NCBI GenBank assembly: GCA_964561005.1
Contig: CAZLNO010000005.1
Coordinates: 7,585 to 71,584, forward strand
Length of the DNA: 64,000 bases
Direction of reading: 5' to 3'
DNA from: CAZLNO01 sp964561005
GTDB lineage: Bacteria; Pseudomonadota; Alphaproteobacteria; Kiloniellales; Rhodovibrionaceae
Of the stretch, positions 1 through 8,367 are shown one piece after another (within the stretch, counting starts at the first letter, position 1; every line of letters starts with the position of its first letter). Below the pieces are notes generated by a model. That model searched no databases. It was not told the origin of the DNA and saw nothing but the letters and a program-made list of their open reading frames with translations. The translations under genes and the position numbers were made by a program.

Positions 1-1
1 C

Positions 2-682
2 GGCGGCTGGTCGCGGCTGCCTTGGTACGCGCTGCGGCAGAATTACTGCGAGGCCGTCCACCTGGCCGGCGGCCTGCCCGTCGTCCTGCCGCACCTGCCG
101 GAGCGCGCCGAGGCCTATCTCGACGCGCTGGGTGGCCTGGTGGTCACCGGCGGCGCCTTCGACGTCGACCCGTCGCTGTTCGGCGCCGAGACGCGGCACG
201 CGACGGTAACGACCAAGGAGCGCCGCACCGCCTTCGAGCTGGCGATGGTCAAGGGCGCGCTGGCGCGCGACCTGCCGGTGCTGGGCATCTGCGGCGGGCA
301 GCAGCTTCTCAACGTCGTCCTGGGCGGCACGCTGATCCAGCACATTCCCGACGAGGTGCCCGACGCCCTGGCGCACGAGCAGCCCAACCCGCGCACCGAG
401 CCCGGCCACGCCGTTCACGTCACGCCCGACACGCTGCTGCACCGGATCGTGGAACTGGAGGGGCTGGCGGTGAACTCCGCGCACCACCAGGCGGCCAAGG
501 ACGTGGGTCCCGGCGTCGTGGTCAACGCCCGCGCGCCCGACGGAGTCATCGAAGGCATCGAGCATCCCGGCTACCGCTTCTGCCTGGGCGTGGAGTGGCA
601 TCCCGAATTTCACATCAGCGCCGGCGACGCCCGCATCTTCGCGGCCTTCGTCGCCGCCTGCCGGTCGGGGGAGGCGGGCTAG
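2..682 (+). CDS. Gamma-glutamyl-GABA hydrolase-like class I amidotransferase (peptidase C26), 5' truncated
   Basis: The frame is open from the second base of the window, so the N-terminus lies outside; 226 residues are visible against about 250 for the family. The nucleophile Cys sits in GICGGQQ and the His/Glu of the triad in GVEWHPEF, the hallmark of glutamine-amidotransferase-fold hydrolases such as PuuD. The family cleaves gamma-glutamyl amide bonds, classically gamma-glutamyl-GABA during putrescine breakdown, in the cytoplasm. No putrescine catabolic genes are adjacent, so the exact substrate is inferred. The next gene begins 4 bases after the stop, suggesting co-transcription. Confidence 0.85.
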   Translation, partial: GGWSRLPWYALRQNYCEAVHLAGGLPVVLPHLPERAEAYLDALGGLVVTGGAFDVDPSLFGAETRHATVTTKERRTAFELAMVKGALARDLPVLGICGGQQLLNVVLGGTLIQHIPDEVPDALAHEQPNPRTEPGHAVHVTPDTLLHRIVELEGLAVNSAHHQAAKDVGPGVVVNARAPDGVIEGIEHPGYRFCLGVEWHPEFHISAGDARIFAAFVAACRSGEAG

Positions 683-686
683 GCCG

Positions 687-1514
687 ATGGCGGACGGCGG
701 CGGCGCCAGGGTGGCGAAGTGGATCGCGCGCGCCGGGCTGTGCTCCCGGCGCGAGGCGGAGCGGCTGATCGCGCGGGGCCGCGTGGCCGTGGACGGCGAG
801 CCGCTGGACGAGCCAGGCGTCAGTGTCGACGATCCCGGCCGCATCACGGTCGACGGCGAGCCGCTGCCCGCGCCCGAGCCGACGCGGCTGTTCCGCTACC
901 ACAAGCCGCGCGGGCTGGTGGTGGCCGAGCGCGATCCGCACGGGCGGGAGACCATCTACGACCAACTGCCGGACGGGCTGCCGCGCGTGGTGCCGGTGGG
1001 GCGGCTCGACCTCGCCTCGGAGGGGCTGCTGCTGCTGACCAACGACGGCGAACTGAAACGGCGCCTGGAATTGCCGGCGACCGGCTGGACCCGGCGCTAC
1101 CGCGTGCGCGTTCATGGCGAGGCTGATCCCGACGCGCTGGCCGGGCTCGCCGGGGGCATCGAGATCGACGGCGTGCGCTATGGCGGCATCCAGGCGCGGG
1201 TGGACCGCCGGACCGGCGCCAACACCTGGTTGACCGTCGCGCTGCGCGAGGGCAAGAACCGCGAGGTGCGCCGGGTGATGGAACACCTGGGCCTGCGGGT
1301 GAACCGCCTGCTGCGCGTGGCCTACGGCCCCTTCCAGCTCGGCAGCCTGAAGCCGGGCGAGTTGGCCGAGGTGCCGCCCAAGGTGCTGGCCGAGCAGCTT
1401 GGCCAGGGCGACGCCGGCCGGCCGAAGACCGGCACCGCCAAGGCCCGGCCGAAACAGGAAACCAAGCCCGGGAAGCGCAAGCCCAGCCATGCGAATCGTC
1501 GCCGGACGGCATAG
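687..1514 (+). CDS. rluB: rRNA pseudouridine synthase, RluB/RsuA family
   Basis: A 275-residue protein with an N-terminal S4 RNA-binding domain (about residues 9-55, with SRREAERLI and VAVDGEPLDE) followed by the RsuA-type catalytic domain. The catalytic Asp lies in VGRLDLASEGLLLL. Family members isomerise a specific uridine in rRNA (U2605 of 23S for RluB). The tail after about residue 240 is Lys/Arg/Pro rich, a common low-complexity extension in alphaproteobacterial members. The 3' end overlaps the rsmD start by 26 bp, so the two rRNA-modification genes are probably translated from one transcript. RluB rather than RsuA or RluE is a best guess from domain layout. Confidence 0.88.
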   Translation: MADGGGARVAKWIARAGLCSRREAERLIARGRVAVDGEPLDEPGVSVDDPGRITVDGEPLPAPEPTRLFRYHKPRGLVVAERDPHGRETIYDQLPDGLPRVVPVGRLDLASEGLLLLTNDGELKRRLELPATGWTRRYRVRVHGEADPDALAGLAGGIEIDGVRYGGIQARVDRRTGANTWLTVALREGKNREVRRVMEHLGLRVNRLLRVAYGPFQLGSLKPGELAEVPPKVLAEQLGQGDAGRPKTGTAKARPKQETKPGKRKPSHANRRRTA

Positions 1515-2052
1515 GGGTCGGCGCCTGGAGGCGCCCGAGGGGACCGAGGTTCGGCCGACCAGCAGCCTCGCCCGCGAATCCCTGTTCAACGTGCTGACCC
1601 ACGGCAAGCTGGCGGCCGACGGCTGTCCGCTGGCCGAGGCGGTGGTGCTGGACGCCTTCGCCGGCAGCGGCGCCAACGGGCTGGAGGCGCTGTCGCGCGG
1701 GGCGGCGCGGGTGGTCTTCATGGAGAGCCAGGCCGCCGCCCTGGCGGCGCTGCGCGGCAACCTGCGTAACCTGGGCGAAAGCGGCCGGGCGACCATCCTG
1801 CAATGCGACGTGCTGCGCCCGCCGTCCGCGCGCGAGGCCTGCAACCCGGCGATCCTCGACCCGCCCTATGGGCAGGGGCTCGCTCCGCCGGCCCTGACGG
1901 CGCTGGCCCGCGCCGGGTGGCTGGCGCCCGGCGCGCTGGTGGCCGTGGAGCTGATGAAGACCGAGGACCTGAAGGTGCCCGAGGGCTTCGCGGAGCTGGA
2001 CACCCGCAAGTACGGCAAGGCCAAGCTGGTCTTCCTGCGCGCGCCGTCCTGA
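1489..2052 (+). CDS. rsmD: 16S rRNA (guanine(966)-N(2))-methyltransferase RsmD
   Basis: A 187-residue protein starting MRIVAGRHRGRRL, the classical RsmD N-terminus, which fixes the ATG at 1489 although the frame is open further upstream. It has VRPTSSLARESLFN, the SAM-binding motif I VLDAFAGSGANGLEAL and the catalytic DPPYGQG. RsmD methylates N2 of G966 in the 30S head. It overlaps the pseudouridine synthase gene by 26 bp. The stop codon runs directly into a palindromic intergenic repeat (2050-2107) that could double as a terminator. Confidence 0.95.
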   Translation: MRIVAGRHRGRRLEAPEGTEVRPTSSLARESLFNVLTHGKLAADGCPLAEAVVLDAFAGSGANGLEALSRGAARVVFMESQAAALAALRGNLRNLGESGRATILQCDVLRPPSAREACNPAILDPPYGQGLAPPALTALARAGWLAPGALVAVELMKTEDLKVPEGFAELDTRKYGKAKLVFLRAPS

Positions 2053-2371
2053 CGCGGCTGTCGCCGCGTCCCCCTCCCTGGCCCTCCCCCAAAGGGGAGG
2101 GAACGCCGTCACGAACGTTCCTGCCCACTCAGACCAGCGGGAATTGAATTTGACCCGTCATCCCGGATGCGATGCAGCACGTCAGTGCTGCTTCGCTGGT
2201 CCGGGATCTGATCGCCGCGTGGCACGAAGGTCCCGTGTCCGCGCCGCATCACTGCGTGCCGCGGCGCGCACGGGACGACGGTTCCGTATTTATTTCCGCT
2301 GGTATCAGACCCGGTCCCTTCCCCCCTTGGGGGAAGGCCAGGATGGGGGACGCGTCCGTCAGGGCGCGTCA
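2050..2371. repeat. Composite intergenic repeat: inverted B units flanking an A unit
   Basis: This fills the non-coding stretch between rsmD and the glycosyltransferase. A B unit at 2050-2107 (hairpin with CCCTCCCCCAAAGGGGAGGG) and an inverted B unit at 2315-2371 (hairpin CCCCCCTTGGGGGAAGG, then a GGACGCGTCC palindrome) enclose an A unit at 2136-2307. The A unit recurs at 35461-35646. A second inverted B pair lies at 53073-53277. No credible ORF is present; frames through it match nothing recognisable. The arrangement resembles a mobile non-coding element or terminator cluster. Confidence 0.7.
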
Positions 2372-2381
2372 TGCGCCCAAG

Positions 2382-3389
2382 CTACCGAAAGCGTTCCAGG
2401 TGCCCGGCGAACTGCCGCGCGCAGTTGGCCCAGGAGAAGCGCAGCGCGAACGCGCGGCAGCGCTCGGAAGGTATCTCCAGCGCCCGGGTCGCCGCCGCGC
2501 GCAAGTCCTCGTCCAGCACGCCGACGGGCTGGTCGGCGATGACGTCCCTTGGCCCCGGCACCGGGAAGGCGGCCACGGGCACGCCGCAGGCCAGGGCTTC
2601 GAGTTGCACCAGGCCGAAGGTGTCGGTTTTGCTCGGAAACACGAAGACGTCGGCGGCGGCGTAATGGCGGGCCAGGTCCTCGCCCACCTTCGCCCCGGTG
2701 AAGTGGGCGTCGGGATAGCGTGCCCGCAGCGTATTGAGCGATGGACCGCCGCCGACGACCACCTTGCTGCCGTCGAGGTCCAGGTCCAGGAAGGCCCCGA
2801 TGTTCTTCTCCACCGCCACCCGGCCGACGTAGAGGAAGATCGGCCTCTTCAGCTCCAGGTCGTCCAGGGCGTCCTTGGGCCGCGGGCGGAACAGCTCGGT
2901 GTCGACGCCGCGCGACCAGAGCACAAGGTTGCGGAATCCGTAACCCGTCAGCTCCTGGCGCAGGGTCTGCGTCGTCACCATGGTCCGCGCCGCCGGGGCG
3001 TGGAAGCGGCGCAGCAGGGCGTAGCCGTGGCGCGCCGGGATGCGCGTGCGGGCCTCGACGTACTCGGGAAAGCGGGTGTGGAACGAGGTGGTGAAGGGCC
3101 AGCCGCGCCGGCGACAGTGCGCGCGCGCCGCCCAGCCCAGCGGGCCCTCGGTGGCGATGTGCACCGCCTCGGGCGCGAAGTCGTCCAGCAGCCGCCGCAA
3201 CTTGCGCCCCGGCGCCACCGCCAGGGGAATCTCGGCGTAGCCGGGGCAGGGCAGCGTGCGAAAGCGGTCCGGCGCGACCACCATCACCTCGTGGCCCAGC
3301 GCCGACAGTTCCTCCACCACGCGGGTCAGCGACCGGACGACGCCGTTGATCTGCGGCGCCCAGGCGTCGGTCACCAGGGCGAGGCGCAT
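2382..3389 (-). CDS. Glycosyltransferase family 4 (GT-B), alpha-mannosyltransferase-like
   Basis: A 335-residue GT-B enzyme starting MRLALVTDAWAPQINGVV, with VDTELFRPR, VGRVAVEKNI and the donor-site EX7E region FPSKTDTFGLVQLEALACG. It resembles GDP-mannose-dependent transferases acting on lipid or glycolipid acceptors. The ATG overlaps the TGA of the upstream phosphoesterase gene by one base, so the two are translationally coupled. In alphaproteobacteria this pairing is common, and the neighbouring divergent lipid kinase suggests a role in polar or glycolipid synthesis. The exact acceptor is not shown by the sequence. Confidence 0.88.
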   Translation of the reverse strand: MRLALVTDAWAPQINGVVRSLTRVVEELSALGHEVMVVAPDRFRTLPCPGYAEIPLAVAPGRKLRRLLDDFAPEAVHIATEGPLGWAARAHCRRRGWPFTTSFHTRFPEYVEARTRIPARHGYALLRRFHAPAARTMVTTQTLRQELTGYGFRNLVLWSRGVDTELFRPRPKDALDDLELKRPIFLYVGRVAVEKNIGAFLDLDLDGSKVVVGGGPSLNTLRARYPDAHFTGAKVGEDLARHYAAADVFVFPSKTDTFGLVQLEALACGVPVAAFPVPGPRDVIADQPVGVLDEDLRAAATRALEIPSERCRAFALRFSWANCARQFAGHLERFR

Positions 3390-4174
3390 CAGGCGGCTTC
3401 CAGCATGTGGAACTGCCGCTGCTCCGCCCAGTTCAGCACCTCCAGGCGGCCGTCGGCGTGCTCCACCAGCGCGGTGCAGCTTTCCACCCAGTCGCCGTCG
3501 TTGATGTAGGTGATGCGCCCGATCGGCCGGTGCTCGGCCTTGTGGATGTGGCCGCAGATGACCCCGTCGACGCCGTGGCGCCGCGCCTCCTCGGCCACCG
3601 CGGTCTCGAAGTCGTCGATGTACTTGACGGCGTTCTTGACCTTGGTCTTCAGGTAGGCGGAGAGCGACCAGTAGCCGAAGCCCAGCCGCCGCCGCGCCAG
3701 GTTGAACCAGTGGTTGGCGGCGATCATGAAGTTGTAGGCCCAGTCGCCCAGCAGCGCCAGCCACTTGGCATAGCTGACGATGCCGTCGAACTGGTCGCCG
3801 TGCAGCACCAGGAAGCGGCGGCCGTCGGCGGTCTCGTGGACGGCCTGCGGCGTGACCTCGACATCGCAGAAGTGGACGCCGGTATAGCCGCGCAGCAGCT
3901 CGTCGTGGTTGCCGGGGATGTAGACGACCCGCGTGCCTTTGCGGGCCTTGCGCAGGATGGCCTGGACCACGGCGCTGTGGCTCTCCGGCCAGTACCAGGT
4001 CCGCTTCAGCCGCCAGCCGTCGAAGATGTCGCCGACCAGGTAGAGCACGCGCGACTCGGTGTTGTTCAGGAAGTCGAGCAGGAACTCCGCCTTGCAGCCG
4101 CGCGTGCCCAGGTGGATGTCCGAGATGAAGATGGCGCGATAGCGCCGGCGCAGCGGTCCGATGGTGCCATGCAT
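3389..4174 (-). CDS. Metallophosphoesterase, UDP-2,3-diacylglucosamine diphosphatase-like
   Basis: A 261-residue calcineurin-fold phosphoesterase with every metal-ligand motif in order: SDIHLG, GDIFDGW, PGNHDE, HGDQFD and GHIHKAEH. The family includes LpxH, which releases lipid X from UDP-2,3-diacylglucosamine in lipid A synthesis. This longer subtype has an inserted helical stretch (about residues 130-175) and is not proven to be the lipid A enzyme, since many alphaproteobacteria use LpxI. It is coupled to a downstream glycosyltransferase and divergent from a diacylglycerol-kinase-like gene, so a membrane-lipid substrate is likely. The start chosen is MHGTIGPL. Confidence 0.88.
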   Translation of the reverse strand: MHGTIGPLRRRYRAIFISDIHLGTRGCKAEFLLDFLNNTESRVLYLVGDIFDGWRLKRTWYWPESHSAVVQAILRKARKGTRVVYIPGNHDELLRGYTGVHFCDVEVTPQAVHETADGRRFLVLHGDQFDGIVSYAKWLALLGDWAYNFMIAANHWFNLARRRLGFGYWSLSAYLKTKVKNAVKYIDDFETAVAEEARRHGVDGVICGHIHKAEHRPIGRITYINDGDWVESCTALVEHADGRLEVLNWAEQRQFHMLEAA

Positions 4175-4298
4175 CGCCGTCGCCTTCCCGTTCGTGGCCG
4201 GTTTCGGGCAGGGCGGACGCTACATCTTGTGTCTAACGAGAATGCTGCGGTTTCATCAAAGTCTTGTGACATCAAGCCGCGCGTGCTTGCTTGCGGCA

Positions 4299-5261
4299 AT
4301 GGACATGCGAACGCCGCCGCCCTCGACCGCGGCCCAGCGCCTCTGCGTCATCTACAATCCCGTCGCCGGCTGGCGGAAACGGGGGCGCTTCCGGCGTACG
4401 CTGGCGGCGCTGCGGGACCTGGGCTGCGAGTTGCGGGTGCTGGAAACCCGCCATGCCGGCCACGCCGAGGTCCTGGCGCGCGAGGCGCCGGCCTGCGACC
4501 GCCTGGTGGTGGCCGGCGGCGACGGGACGCTGAACGAGGTGCTGAACGGCCTGGCCGGGCGCGGCGACGCGCCGCCGGTGGCGCTGATCCCGCTGGGCAC
4601 GGCGAACGTGGTGGCGCGCGAATTGGGGCTGTCGCTGAAGCCCGAGCGCGTCGCCCGCGCCATCGTCCACGGCCCGGCGACGCCGGCGCACCTCGGCGCG
4701 GCGAACGGCCGGTACTTCGCCCAGATGGCGGGGATCGGCTTCGACGCGCAGCTCGTCGCGCGGGTGTCGCCGGGGGTGAAGCGCGTGATCAGCCAGGGCG
4801 CCTATGTCCTGGCCTTCCTGCGGATGCTGGCGACCTTCCGTTCCCCGGACTACCAGGTGCGGGTCGACGGGGTTGCCCACACGGCGAAGTCGCTCATCGT
4901 CGCCAAGGGGCGACGCTACGGCGGCCCCTTCGTGCTGGCGCCTGAGGCCCGGCCGTGGCGGCCGGATTTTCAGGTTTGCCTCTACGATCGCTCGGGCGTG
5001 CCGGCGATCGTCGGTTACGGGCTGGCGCTGCTCACGGGCCGCACCCACCGGCGTCGGGACGTGCGCATCCTTTCGGCCCGCCGGGTCGAGGTGCGCGACG
5101 CGGCGGGCGAGCCGGTGCAGCTCGACGGCGACGCGGCGGCGCGCCTGCCGGTCGACATCCGCCTGGTCGAGAACGCCGTGCGCTTCGTGCTGCCGGAGGA
5201 CGCTCAGCTTCCCGCCAGCGTCATGCCCTCCACGCGCAGCGTCGGCGAATCGGTGCCGTAG
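4299..5261 (+). CDS. Diacylglycerol kinase catalytic-domain lipid kinase (YegS-like)
   Basis: A 320-residue protein with the DAGK nucleotide-binding signature VAGGDGTLNEVLNGLAG (about residues 71-87), a preceding IYNPVAG, and IPLGTANVVAREL. The family phosphorylates diacylglycerol, sphingosine or related lipids with ATP at the membrane. The ATG at 4299 is preferred because homology begins about 15 residues later and upstream codons look non-coding; a second ATG lies at 4305. It is divergent from the phosphoesterase/glycosyltransferase pair, and its last 58 bp overlap the end of the convergent pmbA. The lipid substrate is not determined. Confidence 0.87.
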   Translation: MDMRTPPPSTAAQRLCVIYNPVAGWRKRGRFRRTLAALRDLGCELRVLETRHAGHAEVLAREAPACDRLVVAGGDGTLNEVLNGLAGRGDAPPVALIPLGTANVVARELGLSLKPERVARAIVHGPATPAHLGAANGRYFAQMAGIGFDAQLVARVSPGVKRVISQGAYVLAFLRMLATFRSPDYQVRVDGVAHTAKSLIVAKGRRYGGPFVLAPEARPWRPDFQVCLYDRSGVPAIVGYGLALLTGRTHRRRDVRILSARRVEVRDAAGEPVQLDGDAAARLPVDIRLVENAVRFVLPEDAQLPASVMPSTRSVGESVP

Positions 5262-6559
5262 CGGAACTCCAGGTCGCTGGCCGGGGTGAGGTTGCGGAAC
5301 ATCTCCTTCAGGTTGCCGGCCAGGGTGACCTCGCTGACCGGATAGGAAAGCCGGCCGTTCTCGATCCAGAAGCCGGCGGCGCCGCGGCTGTAGTCGCCGG
5401 TGACGCCGTTCACGCCCATGCCCATCATCTCCATGACGTAGAAGCCCTCGTCGATGTCGGCCATCAGGTCCTCGGGCGTGGCCGCGCCGGGCGCCAGGTA
5501 GAGGTTGGTGGTGGCCGGCGCGGGCGGCGCGGCGGTGCCGCGCGCGGCGTGCCCGGTCGACGCCAGGCCGAGCTGGCGCGCCGAGCTGAGCGAGAGGATC
5601 CAGGTGGTCAGCCGCCCGTCCTCGATGACGTTGCGGCGCCGGTTCGCCAGCCCCTCGGCGTCGAAGGGCTTGGACTTCAGGCCGCGCGGGCGGTGCGGGT
5701 CGTCGACGACGGTGATGCCCGGCGCGAAGATGGCCTCGCCCAGCTTGTCCTTCAGGAAGGAGGTGCCGCGCGCCACCGCCGGCCCGCTGATGGCCCCGGC
5801 CAGATGGCGCAGCAGGCTGTTCGCCACGCGCGGGTGGTAGACCACGGGGTACCGCCCGGTCTTGGCCCGGCGCGGATGCAGGCGGCGGACCGTGCGCTCC
5901 CCGGCGCGGCGGCCGACGGCCTCGGGGTCCTCCAGGTCGCTGCCATAGACGGCGGAGTGGAAGGCGTAGTCGCGCTCCATCGCCGTGCCCTCGCCGGCCA
6001 GCACCGCGCAGCCCACGGAGTGCGAGGAATTCGTGTAGCCGCCCCGGAAGCCGTTGCTGGCCGCCAGGGCGATGGTGGCGCGGCCCCAGTTGGCCTCCGC
6101 GCCCTCGGAGTTGGTGATGCCGTCGACCGCGCGCGCGGCCTCCTCGCAGGCGCGGGCGCGCTGGATCAGGTCCTCCGCGCCGGGCTCGGCCGGGTCGAAG
6201 TTGTCGAGCCGCGGCCAGTCGCCCGCCAGCTCGCCCGGCTCGGCCAGGCCGCAATAGGGGTCCTCCGGCACGCCGCGGGCCATCGCCACGGCGCGCGCGA
6301 CCAGCTCGTCCAGCGCGTCGCCCTTGAAGTCGGAGGAGGAGACGCAGGCCTGGCGCTTGCCGACCAGGACGCGCAGGCCGATGTCGGCCTCCTCGCTGCG
6401 CTCCAGCCGCTCGACCTGGCCCAGGCGCCGGGCGTGGGCGATCGACACCGAATCGACCATGACCGCATCGGCGGCGTCGGCGCCGGCCTTGCGGGCCTTG
6501 GCGAGCAGGTCTTCCAGGCGGTTGAGGGCGTCGTCGACGGCGCTGTCGCGTGGGCTCAT
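5204..6559 (-). CDS. pmbA: Metalloprotease PmbA/TldD family
   Basis: A 451-residue protein, the usual PmbA length. Recognisable blocks are EADIGLRVLVGKRQACVSSS, FLKDKLGEAIFAPGI, LGLASTGHAAR and the C-terminal MMGMGVNGVTGDYSRGAAGFW. PmbA/TldE pairs with TldD to process unfolded peptides such as microcin B17 and CcdA; by family knowledge PmbA itself lacks the zinc site. TldD is not visible here. The start at 6559 (MSPRDSAVDDAL) is the natural family start; an open upstream extension is repeat-like. The 3' end overlaps the lipid kinase on the other strand. Confidence 0.92.
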   Translation of the reverse strand: MSPRDSAVDDALNRLEDLLAKARKAGADAADAVMVDSVSIAHARRLGQVERLERSEEADIGLRVLVGKRQACVSSSDFKGDALDELVARAVAMARGVPEDPYCGLAEPGELAGDWPRLDNFDPAEPGAEDLIQRARACEEAARAVDGITNSEGAEANWGRATIALAASNGFRGGYTNSSHSVGCAVLAGEGTAMERDYAFHSAVYGSDLEDPEAVGRRAGERTVRRLHPRRAKTGRYPVVYHPRVANSLLRHLAGAISGPAVARGTSFLKDKLGEAIFAPGITVVDDPHRPRGLKSKPFDAEGLANRRRNVIEDGRLTTWILSLSSARQLGLASTGHAARGTAAPPAPATTNLYLAPGAATPEDLMADIDEGFYVMEMMGMGVNGVTGDYSRGAAGFWIENGRLSYPVSEVTLAGNLKEMFRNLTPASDLEFRYGTDSPTLRVEGMTLAGS

Positions 6560-6645
6560 GCGCGGCCTCTTTTCTGGCTCGGGTGGCAGGGACTGCCTGC
6601 TATATAGGCGCCCGCCCGCCGGGGTGGCTACCCCGGGGTTGGGCA

Positions 6646-6822
6646 ATGCACGGACCGACCTTGGCGGGGCGGGGGCACGCCTCCGCCACGAAGGTGACGG
6701 CGGCATTGGATGTGTTGGGTTATTCGGCCGATGCACCCATAATGGTGGTGGGCGCCTTCGTGTGGTGGGTGGGCTGCCAGACCATATCGGCGCTCCTTCT
6801 GGCCATGGAGGATGACGAATGA
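6646..6822 (+). CDS. Putative small membrane protein
   Basis: A 58-codon ORF from ATG 6646 (an internal ATG at 6742 would give 26 residues). It has one hydrophobic segment, IMVVGAFVWWVGCQTISALL, ending in an acidic MEDDE tail. Its TGA overlaps the ATG of the following 41-codon ORF in an ATGA arrangement, typical of translational coupling, which is the main reason to list it. I do not recognise a family. A purine-rich GGGGTTGGG precedes the ATG but is a weak ribosome-binding site. It could be chance in high-GC DNA. Confidence 0.35.
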   Translation: MHGPTLAGRGHASATKVTAALDVLGYSADAPIMVVGAFVWWVGCQTISALLLAMEDDE

Positions 6823-6944
6823 CCTTTACCGAAGCCGCCTTCATCGGCATGGGCCTTGGGCTGGCGTTCGGCGTTTCGGCGCTTGCCGTCGCCTATCTGA
6901 CGAAGCCGACGCGCAGCGGTCGTCGGGACCACCACGTCCGTTAG
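6819..6944 (+). CDS. Putative 41-residue single-pass membrane protein
   Basis: A short ORF starting MTFTEAAFIGMGLGLAFG, with one hydrophobic helix (about residues 7-27) followed by a basic tail (KPTRSGRRDHHVR), the positive-inside pattern of a small inner-membrane protein. It is coupled by ATGA overlap to the preceding small ORF, and GAGGATGACGA lies just upstream as a partial Shine-Dalgarno. No family is recognised. It lies between pmbA (divergent) and the DUF4139 gene (same strand, 58 bp downstream). Confidence 0.4.
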   Translation: MTFTEAAFIGMGLGLAFGVSALAVAYLTKPTRSGRRDHHVR

Positions 6945-7002
6945 GTTTCTCCCTCGCCATCAAGGTTCGCATTTGAGGCCAATCGATCGGGGAGGCCGCG
7001 CC

Positions 7003-8367
7003 ATGCATCGTCTCGCCGCCGCCCTCGTCGCCCTGCTGCTGGCCCTGCCGGTCCGTGCGCAGGCGCCCGTCGACGCCGACGAGCTGGCGATCTACCGCAA
7101 CGATCTTGCGCTGGTGACGGACAGCCGCGAGGTCGACCTTTCCCCCGGCGAGCACGCGCTGCCGCTGGAGGGTATCAGCCCCGGCGCGGTACCCGACAGC
7201 CTCGACCTCGCCGGCGACGGCATGCGCCTGCTGGAACTGCGGCTGGCACCCTGGCCGGTGAGCGAGCAGGCGCTGCGCACGGCCTATCTCGGCCGGGAGA
7301 TCACGCTGGTGCAGCCGGACCCCGACGGCGAGGGCGAAGTGGCCCGCGCGGCCCGAATCCTGGCGGTCGAGGGCGGCCTGGTGCTGGAAACGGAACAGGG
7401 CATCGCCGTCGACCCGCCCGGCCGCCTGGTGTTTCCCGACCTGCCGGAGGGCTTTTCCACGATCCCGCGCGCGGAGGTGCGGGTCGCGGTCGAGTCGGGC
7501 GGCGCGCGCGAACTGACGCTGCGCTACCTGAGCCGCGGCCTGTCGTGGCGGGCGAGCTACGTGGCGCGCTGGGACGGCGCGGCCGGCACCCTGGACATCA
7601 CCGGCCTGGCGAGCCTGGAGAACGGGCTGTCGCGGCCGGTGCATGCCGAGGCGTTGACCCTGGTCGCCGGCGAGGTCTCGGTGTCACCGCAGGAGCAGGC
7701 GCCGCGGCCGCGGCCGCGGGCCGAGATGCGCGCAATGGCCGCCGCCCAGGCGCCGCCGCCGGAGCCGGCGAGCCGCGCCGACCTGCGGCTCTATCCCCTG
7801 TCCGGCGCGGTGACGTTGCCGCCCGGAGGGACGGTGCAGCGGCCGCTGCTGCAGGCCGGCGATGTCGCCGCCGAGCAGCGCTACACCATCGAGGGGCTGG
7901 CGACCGCCTGGCCCCGGCGCGGCGACGAGGAGGAAACGACGGCGCGCTTTCGCCTCGTGGTCCCGGACACCCGCAAGGCCGGGCTCGGCCGGGCGCTGCC
8001 GGCGGGCACGGTGCGGGTCTACGCCGACGGGGTGTTCCGCGGCGCCCAGGCGATCGACGACATCCCGCTGGGCAACGAGCTGGCGCTGGACCTCGGCGCG
8101 GCCTTCGACGTCACCGCCACCGCGCGGCAGACCGACTTCGAGCGGCTGACCGACGAGGTCTACGAAATCGCGCAGGCCATCACCGTGAGGAACGCCAAGG
8201 ACAGCGCGGCCACGGTCCGCGTCGTGGGCCGCTTCCCGCCGGAGTGGGACATGGTCTCGGAGAGCCACGCGCACACCCGCGAGAGCGCGACGCGGCCGGT
8301 CTGGACGCTGGCGGTGCCGGCGGCGGGCGAGGCCGAACTGACCTACCGCGTGCGCGTGCGGCGGTGA
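7003..8367 (+). CDS. DUF4139 domain-containing secreted protein
   Basis: A 454-residue protein with a clear Sec signal peptide (MHRLAAALVALLLALPVRAQ). The body matches the DUF4139/mucoidy-inhibitor-like layout: an N-terminal region on ligand-like beta structure, the LRYLSRGLSWRASYVARWD block near residues 175-195, and a C-terminal beta-rich domain ending LTYRVRVRR. A proline-rich linker lies around residues 225-260. The ATG at 7003 is chosen because GGGGAGG lies 8 bases upstream and the signal peptide begins there. Function is unknown; family members are periplasmic or surface proteins. The rsmE start abuts the stop codon. Confidence 0.82.
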   Translation: MHRLAAALVALLLALPVRAQAPVDADELAIYRNDLALVTDSREVDLSPGEHALPLEGISPGAVPDSLDLAGDGMRLLELRLAPWPVSEQALRTAYLGREITLVQPDPDGEGEVARAARILAVEGGLVLETEQGIAVDPPGRLVFPDLPEGFSTIPRAEVRVAVESGGARELTLRYLSRGLSWRASYVARWDGAAGTLDITGLASLENGLSRPVHAEALTLVAGEVSVSPQEQAPRPRPRAEMRAMAAAQAPPPEPASRADLRLYPLSGAVTLPPGGTVQRPLLQAGDVAAEQRYTIEGLATAWPRRGDEEETTARFRLVVPDTRKAGLGRALPAGTVRVYADGVFRGAQAIDDIPLGNELALDLGAAFDVTATARQTDFERLTDEVYEIAQAITVRNAKDSAATVRVVGRFPPEWDMVSESHAHTRESATRPVWTLAVPAAGEAELTYRVRVRR

